Assembly: GCA_010645155.1 (NCBI GenBank)
Contig: JAAGOF010000271.1
Location: 529,047 to 593,046 of the forward strand
From: Tigriopus japonicus
Lineage: Eukaryota > Arthropoda > Copepoda > Harpacticoida > Harpacticidae
Reading direction: 5' to 3'
Length of the DNA stretch: 64,000 nucleotides
Shown: piece by piece, positions 57,080-64,000 of the stretch
Layout of the letters: every line of letters starts with the position of its first letter
Numbering within the stretch: the stretch's first letter is position 1
The notes under the pieces: model-generated
The model's database searches: none
What the model was told of the DNA's origin: nothing
The model's input: the letters and a program-made list of their open reading frames with translations, nothing else
Made by a program: the position numbers and the translations under genes

Positions 57080-57820
57080 TCATGACAGACTTTTCGTGGC
57101 TAGGGCAATGGCAATAACCTCCTCAGGGAGGGGTTTCTTAAAGACCAGAGGTAAATCAATGGTACCCTCAAGGCTCGTGTGATGATGGAGCATATTACAT
57201 TGGTGACCAGTAAGGTCAAACGCCAAGAAGAAACAACCACCCGCAAATAATTCATGCGTGACCGCATTCCCATGATCTTCACTCATGTCGACACCAATGT
57301 TCCGATAGAATTGCATATATCAACGAGTGTAGAGGTTATTTTCAAAATCCGGTTTGAATGGGTCAGCCGGAACCATCTCACCGTTTACTTTGAGGCTTTA
57401 TTCTTGAATGTCATAGTGTCGAAAGTTGAAAGGATTCAACTTTTGATGGCCGTGAAAAGCCTTGGCAGAAACAAGGCCAATCATCAAACTCTTTGGCAAC
57501 TTTCCAGTAAATAATTGTGATATATATTTTGAGGTTGATCCCGAAGGCAAATTAAATTCACGAAGAACCGTTCTCGTTATGGGATAAATGGCCGGTTCAC
57601 GCAGCAATGCGGCATTATGTTTTTTTACCATTCCTTCATGAAGTTCCACATAGTGCGCGTGCAGTCGAAGGTTCGATAAATTGACTTTGAATATTGGATC
57701 AGAATCACTTAGAATAGAGAAAGCATCATTGCTACGAAGGATCCTGACCTTTAGCACGGCCGAGGGATGCAACAACCGGTCGGATTGTAGTATATCTGAG
57801 GCTAATTGTACGACGTTCAT
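57080..57820 (-). pseudogene. Maverick major capsid protein (PY, F54H12.2-like), broken
   Basis: Two ORFs in one frame (57820-57398 and 57316-57080) are separated by stops TAA at 57398-57400 and TGA at 57320-57322. The segments match the double-jelly-roll capsid family: LHAHYVELHEG, REFNLPSGS, LPKSLMIGLVSAKAF, NPFNFRHYDI, then MQFYRNIGVDM and FFLAFDLTG. The N-terminal third is missing upstream of 57820, so the gene is truncated as well as stopped. It is not functional unless the stops are read through. Confidence 0.82.
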
Positions 57821-57903
57821 ACAATCGTTATACCATCGTATTCATAGGCTTGCGGAACCCGAGCCGTGGCCTGAACCTTAATGGATCTGGATGTGACCCG
57901 AAA

Positions 57904-59001
57904 ATGTTTGCCAAAGCGAATATTCATTTGAGGCCATTGACCGGTTCTACCGGTACGACTCCAATGGCGGTCTCAGGATTGCCTAGGGATTTTTCCCCAC
58001 CCCGGGAAGATGAAAGAGATTAGTCGATTGATTCATCTTTCCCAGAACCATCTTTCCCGGATCGCGCTTCTTCACCTCTTTCTACATCTGTAGAGGATGC
58101 TGGCATACAAGCCACCCCTCTTGGACAAGAGGTCGGAGTGCAAGCCACTCCAACTGTCCAAGAGACGGGGGTTCAAGCCCTACCCGCAATACGAGAAGCT
58201 GGATTACAAGTCACCCCGTCCGTACGAGAGACTGGAGTACAAGCCATTCCCACTAGGCAATCAAAATCAAGTCAGACCTTGAATCCAAGACCACAGCAAT
58301 ATGATCAGTCAAGTCAAACCAAAGCACCTGCTTCCCCCATTTCCAATACCAATTCCCTCGGAGCAATACTCCCCTCGACAAAGACGAGAATGAGCCCTGA
58401 AACGCACATCCGCATAAATAAAAATACCCGAGCGTTTCGGGACAATAGAGCGAGAAATATGATGCAGCGTCGTAACTTGGATCAAATAGATAATGATGGT
58501 GACACTATCATGGCCGGAGCGAGGATTAGTGAATCAAGTGAGGATGATTTATCGGGTTCACCGGTTCAATGGTTGGATGGGCATCAAAGCAATGGTAGAG
58601 ACGATCTTTTTTCTAATCAGAGCGCCAGACTTCCTCGAGAACGGAAGCTGATGCCTATCAATCAACGACGTCACACCCGACGATTACAATCAGGCATGAG
58701 ACCTCTGGCGTTAGACTTTCAACCGACATCGCAGGCCACTCGTGTGACAGTGCCTGAGAGTGTAAAAGAGATGATTGACTTAATTGCTCGAAAGGGGACC
58801 AAGCCACCTCTACCTTCACCGCGTTCATCCATGATTCAAACAAGAAGAAAGAAGGGAATTACAGCGAACCAGGACATTGTCACAAAGGCAGGAGACTCTG
58901 ATCAATGGATCACGCTCGGCAAGTGCAAGTCGGACAGAATCAAACTGAATCCCAAAATAGAACCACCTGTCAAGTATGTTTTGCACAACGATGATCAATA
59001 A
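57904..59001 (+). pseudogene. Maverick-associated ORF with internal stop
   Basis: The frame opens at ATG 57904 and runs to 59001, apart from one TAG at 58021-58023. Downstream of the stop there are 326 codons without an early in-frame ATG. The N-terminal part has imperfect repeats of a 9-10 residue unit (VQATPTVQE, VQALPAIRE, LQVTPSVRE, VQAIPTRQS). The rest is basic and low in predicted structure. It converges on the minor capsid gene with a 1 bp gap. I do not recognise the family. It may be a structural or tape-like accessory protein; this is a guess. Confidence 0.55.
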
Positions 59002-59002
59002 A

Positions 59003-60040
59003 TCACTTTATTTGTCTCAAAAGCAATGTTACTTTTACATCATTATTCTTGGGACTGAACTCAATAGGATTCTTCTTCTCATTGATTATCCTAAACTTGA
59101 GATTTTGAAGAGTGGAGGTCGTCACATCATGATACTCCATATACTGAAAATCGTATTGGACTCGTTTGCCTTCATGGCTAAAGTCTATGGGTAAGACCTT
59201 GAGGATGGGTTGAAATCGATTATCATGAATACTGGGCTCAATGATGTCACATTCTAAATAGGCCCTAAGGGGAGGGGTTCGCTGGAGATTAATTTGTCTG
59301 GAGCATTGAAACAAGGTATATGCTTCAATCTCAATGTTGATGATCTCGCTATCATCTCCGGTCTTTAGCAATCCTAGGACAAAAGCCAGATTCCTGGTAA
59401 ATGAAATTGTAGCCTTCTCCTGAGTCACAATCCTCAGTCTTTGGTCACTGTCCATAGAAAATGCGAGGGTGGGATTGCTAAAGTTTTTGTCTCGAAGATA
59501 TGTAGACACCACAAACTGCATATCACTTAAACAGTGATCGATATGCTCATCCTTACAATTCGATGGTAGTGTATAAAAAACGGCGACACTCTCCTTATTA
59601 TCGCCTAACATCACATCTATTTGATATTCCCTTTCCTCGTCGAACTGAATTAGCATATTGGGCATGACAATTGAATGGAGGCATATCTGCCATGCTCCTC
59701 GCTGTTCCAAATGAACTGAATGAGGTAGTTGCCAAATAATTTCATTTCCATCCTCAGGGGCTTGCACGGATAGGAAGAGACTTCTTTCACGTGCTTCGGG
59801 TTTCATGTTTTCTAAGCACAATGTGATAAAGCTGGTCTTCTTAGGGGTGGTTGGTAGGCCGTTTTCGGTCATAAATCGAATGTTCAGATCATTTAAAGTT
59901 GTTTCATTAAGTTGATGGGTCAAGATATGTCTAAGATCAATGACAATTTTTTCTGGTTGATTAGAATGAATAATGGCTAGGGTTTTCCTTGACTCTGAGT
60001 ATTGATCAAGGCCACTTAGTTCATCCAACTCAACCACCAC
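59003..60040 (-). CDS. Maverick minor capsid/penton-like protein
   Basis: 345 codons shown from a GTG. The open frame actually extends further upstream to about 60180, almost to the integrase stop, with no ATG there, so the true start may be lost. The C-terminal half fits the Maverick minor capsid (single-jelly-roll, penton-like) family by layout. It ends YMEYHDVTTSTLQNLKFRII... NPIEFSPKNNDVKVTLLLRQ, a pattern of beta strands closing on an I/V-x-V-T-L sequence. It probably forms capsid vertices. It is otherwise uninterrupted. Confidence 0.65.
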   Translation of the reverse strand: MVVELDELSGLDQYSESRKTLAIIHSNQPEKIVIDLRHILTHQLNETTLNDLNIRFMTENGLPTTPKKTSFITLCLENMKPEARERSLFLSVQAPEDGNEIIWQLPHSVHLEQRGAWQICLHSIVMPNMLIQFDEEREYQIDVMLGDNKESVAVFYTLPSNCKDEHIDHCLSDMQFVVSTYLRDKNFSNPTLAFSMDSDQRLRIVTQEKATISFTRNLAFVLGLLKTGDDSEIINIEIEAYTLFQCSRQINLQRTPPLRAYLECDIIEPSIHDNRFQPILKVLPIDFSHEGKRVQYDFQYMEYHDVTTSTLQNLKFRIINEKKNPIEFSPKNNDVKVTLLLRQIK

Positions 60041-60188
60041 AATGCCAGATGGAATGCTTTCATACGGATATATGACCCCATGAACGACTGAGATGATCCA
60101 TGAGTCTTCGGGTTGAGCGTGCCACTGGTGAGGAAGGCTTAACCGATTGTTCGCTCTCTCCTCCTCAATGGAAAATCTGATTTACTTT

Positions 60189-60542
60189 TTAAGATGCTTT
60201 GGACCTTTTGACCATCTTGGCCTGATAAATCATCTTAGGTATCCAGGAATTTTGACTGGGAGGCAAATCCTTCCACTTCACAAGAAATAGGTCATTTTTT
60301 TCGCGAATGGTTCTTTTAATTTCCAAGGAATCGAAATCTACCATAGTAATTTCGCTGTCGTAAAACCCGCCTTCTACGACATTGTTCTCGTCCCATGCGT
60401 GCAAGATATACATTGGGATGGGCATATTTCGAATGTCAACAATTTGGAACAGGGTAGGATTGCTCTGCGTTTGATAGGTCCTGTGAAAAACGCCTCGTTT
60501 TTTGGCTATTCTAACAACATCCCCCACTTTAAACTTGTGCAT
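60189..60542 (-). pseudogene. Maverick integrase C-terminal fragment with chromodomain
   Basis: 117 codons. FKVGDVVRIAKKRGVFHRTY is the small barrel that follows the catalytic core of retroviral-type integrases. LFLVKWKDLPPSQNSWIPK is a chromodomain core, as in Maverick and chromovirus integrases. The catalytic core should lie upstream, but the sequence there is a LINE, so this is the remnant of a disrupted gene. Confidence 0.8.
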
Positions 60543-62662
60543 TCGTGCTCTAAAAGATTCAAGTCATTGCCAAAATTCTGCAAGGTGGTATCATCAGCGA
60601 ACATGGTCATACGGAGGTTAGTCACTTTGGGGAGATCGTTAATATAAATGAGAAAAAGCAAGGGGCCTAGGATATTACCTTGGGGTACACCACAGGTTAT
60701 GACCCTGGCATCTGATATCACGTTATTTATGTCTACCCTTTGATATCGATCACTTAGACAATTAGCAACCCAATTTTGGATATTTTCACCGAAACCATAT
60801 CGCCTCAGCTTAGAGATTAGGATTCTATGGTCCACTGTATCGAACGCCTTTTTAAGGTCAATAAAAATGCCGACTGAAAACTTTTGATCGTTGTGGTTTA
60901 AAATATTTTGTAAAAAATTGTGAACAGCATGCATCGTTGAGTGACTTGGTCTAAAACCAAACTGCTCAGAAGACATGTGGTCAGGGCAAAACAAAGAAAA
61001 AATCTGCTCATACACAACCTTTTCCAGGACTTTTGACAACGACGGCAAAATACTAATAGGCCGATAGTTACAAATTTCAAGCTGGTTTCCTCCCTTAAAT
61101 AAAGGTAACAATTTTGCAATTTTCCAATCAGGGGGTATAAATCCACTTATCAAAGAGATGTTTACTAACTCACACAACGGCGCAGATATTTCTGTTTTAA
61201 TAGCTTTTAACACCAAATTAGAAATCCCGTCAAGGCCATGGCTAGATTTGCATGACAATTTGTCAATAGCCTTTAAAATATCTAAACGAGAAACTACTTT
61301 GAAGTAATACTTCCGTTGATTAGGAATAATAGAAATATGATCAAGATGATGCTTGTTGTTAATATCATGTAATACCTCGTCGTTGATAGGTTTTCCGCAG
61401 GACGAGAAATACTCATTAAAAGTAGAAGCAAGAACATACGGATCTGTAATCAAATTTGGGCCTACTTTTATTTTTGAAGGAGCGTTGCTTTGTAAATTAT
61501 CGTATCCCAAAAGGCGTTTTGCGCTCTTCCAAGTTTGACGAGGATTTCCTTCAAAATTTTTGAAATGATTTCTCCAATAATGTTCTTTTGCTCTCTTGAT
61601 TAGTTTGTAATAATGGTTGGAAAAGTGTGAATGTTCTAAACGATTAGACGTTGTAGGGTCTTTGTGGAATTTCCTAAGCAATTTTTGTTTTTTATTTCTC
61701 GCTTGAAGTATCTCCCCAAACATCCATGGATTTTGAGCTACTTTTTTGCTTTTTTGTTTACCTTTTTTAAAGGGACAAGCGTCATTGAAAGCATCCTCTA
61801 ATTTATGCTTAAAGTTTTGGAAAGAAAGTACAGGGTTAGTCAAGGAAATGTCCCAAATTACATTTTGCAATTTACGACGCAACTTTTCAAGATTCTTTGG
61901 TCCAGTGCATCTACGGCAAATAGATTCGTACGGATATTGAGTAATTGGGATGGCGTCGAGGGATACAAAGACACCAAAATGATCGCTAATGTCGCAAATT
62001 AGAACGCCACATTTCATATTCCTCTTGCTATTAGTAAAAATATTATCAATTTGCGTCCTGCTTTTGGGAGTAACTCTTGTTGGATGATTTATAAGAGCAA
62101 CTAGTTTTCTGTTTAGTATAAAATCATTAAAAGTTGAACATCTAGCCGTGTCTCGCAAAAAGTCAATATTAAAATCACCACATAGATATAGTGGCTTTGA
62201 GCGTATTAAATCAAGTGCATTACTCAGCTTACCAATAGCCGTACTTATATTGGCATTAGGCGGGAGATAAACAGACAGAACAAAATAGTCACTAGTCTTT
62301 ATTCCTATGGCCTCGTAGTCGCAAGACAAGTCTGAGAGATCATTTCTTTTGCGATATGGTAAGGACGCATGAATAAGAAAACCCACGCCTCCTCCTCTTT
62401 TTCCTGTTCGAATTTCGAATTCTAGATTATAGTTATAGAATGCTAGGTTACATTTTTCAGCTTGCCAAACTTCTTGTAAGGCCATTATTTTAGGGTTTTG
62501 CTTAGAAAGTATTTCCTCAACTTTGCATCTGTTTGCAACAAGGGACCTCACATTTACCGAAACTAACCAGCTCTCACCTTTTGTCAAATCATCAACACAC
62601 CCTAAGTCATCAATAGGGGTTTCATAGTAGTCTTGAGCCATATCTCCGTTCAAGTCGCCCAC
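60506..62662 (-). mobile_element. LINE ORF2: endonuclease and reverse transcriptase, 3'-truncated
   Basis: Uninterrupted 718 codons. An apurinic-type endonuclease occupies about 30-235 with QEVW (E64), GDFN (162-165), QIDNIF and SDH (226-228). The reverse transcriptase follows with NYRPISILPSLSKVLEK, FIDLKKAFDTVDH, GVPQGNILGPLLFLIYIND and FADDTT near 697. The match is to CR1/Jockey-type LINEs. The frame ends 20 codons after FADD by running into integrase sequence at about 60545, so the thumb and C-terminal tail are missing. With all catalytic motifs kept and no stops, the insertion appears fairly young. Confidence 0.9.
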
Positions 62663-62962
62663 CCAACCATAGGTCTCAGGTCAACCAGGAAATTCCACTC
62701 ATACCAAGCCTAGGTCTCTGTTAGAGCCACCACGGGCACAACTGTGAAAATTAATGATGGAAAAAATGTCAGTGGATGCCCAAAAAGTACAAATCAATAT
62801 AAGATTGGAAATGATAAAAATACAAAATAAAATAGTAGTGGTTAGTAAGGATAAATATGCAAAGACATAACTACTAAAGCACATAAAAATACAAAAGGAC
62901 AAGAGAAAAGGTCCGATGAGTTGAACAATATGTGGAATGTTGTTTATAGATTTTCAGGTGAA
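62663..62962. other. upstream of LINE ORF2, no gene seen
   Basis: AT-rich linker, probably LINE inter-ORF sequence. Confidence 0.35.
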
Positions 62963-63379
62963 TTAAGTTTCCCCCTTATCCTCGTTCACACTCCCTTCTG
63001 GGGGATCATCACGAATCGAAGGAGACCGGCCACGCGTTGACATCTGGTGAGTTGGTTTGTCCACTAAAGACACTTTCTTCTTTGTTGGCAATGTGGTCTT
63101 CTTCCCAAGACCTTCACGAGATGGTAGTGTTGTCTCAGATGGCCTTTGTTCATCCCTCACGGAACACGTTAGGGCATTAGCCGTTGCAATTTTCTTCTTT
63201 CCTACAGCTTGAGACTTCTCTGTCTCAAGAACAGGAAACTCTTGGTTGTAAGACTTGTCATTGGTCAGACTTCCATTTAAGTTGATTTGGTCAGAAATCG
63301 TTTTATCCTCTTTATTCTTTGCGTCGGCCTTTGAGGGGTATTCCACATCACCGAATTTCTTGTTTTCATCATTCATCAC
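62963..63379 (-). CDS. basic low-complexity ORF upstream of LINE ORF2
   Basis: 138 codons rich in Lys, Ser, Thr and Glu (KKKIATANALTCSV, KKTTLPTKKKVSLVDKP, RGRSPSIRDD). No folded domain is apparent. Its place before ORF2 on the same strand suggests a degraded or partial LINE ORF1. This is inference from position only. Confidence 0.35.
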   Translation of the reverse strand: MMNDENKKFGDVEYPSKADAKNKEDKTISDQINLNGSLTNDKSYNQEFPVLETEKSQAVGKKKIATANALTCSVRDEQRPSETTLPSREGLGKKTTLPTKKKVSLVDKPTHQMSTRGRSPSIRDDPPEGSVNEDKGET

Positions 63380-63540
63380 ACATTCATCACCAGTTCTTGT
63401 TCTTGCCTATCATTGTTCAATCAATCACAAGCCTTTTGTGACGGTTATCTTTTTTCCAGAACTTTACATTTTATACACAGACACATTATCGATTTATTAT
63501 AGAACATACTATAGACCAGGGACCACTGTACGTCAGGACG

Positions 63541-63655
63541 AATTTCAAAAATACACACTGGGTCCGATCATTGTACTAAAATGTGAGGTTTTTGCAACAA
63601 ATATATTGTTCCGTTTAATTTTCATAGGACTAATCGGACCCAGTGTGTATTTTGA
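63541..63655. repeat. inverted repeat with 25 bp arms
   Basis: CAAAAATACACACTGGGTCC near 63548 pairs with GGACCCAGTGTGTATTTTG near 63635, with about 55 bp between. It lies between the minus-strand LINE and the plus-strand ORF at the window end. Confidence 0.7.
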
Positions 63656-63788
63656 AAGTAATCCTGGCTTGAGCCATCCTTGTATAGACACAAACATATT
63701 GTCATTGAATTCTCCCCCTTCTGTAGGAGCAGGTACTCTACTACAAAAGGAGTCGCTTAACCTCGCTTGTTAAGTCTGCAATTCCGAA

Positions 63789-64000
63789 ATGGATGAAATT
63801 TTGAATTCCTTGAGCGAGGAGGCCAAGCGTTGTCTTGAGCTTGTTTTGCAAGGAAAAGACTGTAGCACAATAAACAAACCGTATGTGATCGAAGCCCTCA
63901 AAGCTTGGGTAAGGGGCACAAAATCCTTGATCCAAAATGTGTGCGATGAAGAACTCGAAAACGACGACTTGACAAATGAACCCCTAGACACTAAACTATG
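63789..64000 (+). CDS. partial ORF leaving the window
   Basis: Opens at ATG 63789 and is still open at the last base (70 codons). It begins MDEILNSLSEEAKRCLELVL and continues LKAWVRGTKSLIQNV, so it is helical and charged. I do not recognise it. It may be the first ORF of a second LINE in the opposite orientation; this cannot be tested here. Confidence 0.4.
   Translation, partial: MDEILNSLSEEAKRCLELVLQGKDCSTINKPYVIEALKAWVRGTKSLIQNVCDEELENDDLTNEPLDTKL

Larger units (their letters stand above)
55900..60542. mobile_element. decayed Maverick/Polinton element, partial
   Basis: The gene set is diagnostic: adenain-like protease, double-jelly-roll major capsid protein, minor capsid/penton-like protein and a chromodomain integrase end, all on the minus strand, with two plus-strand ORFs. 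The protein-primed DNA polymerase B and the packaging ATPase are not in the window. No terminal repeats were identified, so the outer limits are approximate. The LINE abutting the integrase and several stops mark it as inactive. Confidence 0.85.

Overview
The window comes from an animal nuclear genome, most likely an arthropod and possibly a crustacean such as a copepod. The evidence is GT-AG introns, AATAAA poly(A) signals, a multi-copy amidated neuropeptide precursor, an NPDC1/CAB-1 homologue, and a mix of LINE, mariner, hAT, pogo, gypsy and Maverick/Polinton elements. The species is inference; no marker gene fixes it. Most genes in the first 27 kb are intronless.

0.6-28 kb is the gene-rich part. 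It holds an RRM plus RanBP2 zinc-finger protein converging on DNA polymerase eta, a CEBPZOS-like small protein just upstream of polymerase eta, pterin-4a-carbinolamine dehydratase, a serpin with a predicted Arg P1, a small secreted protein, three tandem lipid phosphate phosphatases, an F-box/LRR protein, and a five-exon ARMC6 gene. ARMC6 carries a whole intronless GalNAc-transferase gene on the opposite strand in its 4.1 kb fourth intron. A 770 bp block of 41 bp tandem repeats lies between the F-box gene and ARMC6.

28-46 kb is sparse, with two multi-exon minus-strand genes. At 33.7-29.8 kb is a 199-aa neuropeptide precursor reconstructed from four exons. It would release six LRWamide and four PxRFamide peptides. 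All three introns are phase 2 and cut the Arg codon just before the Trp/Phe-Gly-Lys-Arg amidation signal, so the 3' exons are interchangeable modules. At 45.9-42.2 kb is a six-exon, 308-aa NPDC1/CAB-1 homologue. Several fold-back elements, hAT and pogo MITEs, and a mariner relic with long inverted ends lie in and between these genes.

46-55.8 kb is nearly gene-free and contains decayed LINE pieces and the 5' end of a short-LTR gypsy-type element. 55.9-60.5 kb is a decayed Maverick/Polinton: adenain-like protease, major capsid gene with two stops, a minor capsid/penton-like gene, an accessory ORF with one stop, and the chromodomain end of the integrase. A LINE with endonuclease and reverse transcriptase (62.7-60.5 kb) abuts the integrase remnant and has lost its own 3' end. 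The last 200 bp open a plus-strand ORF that leaves the window.
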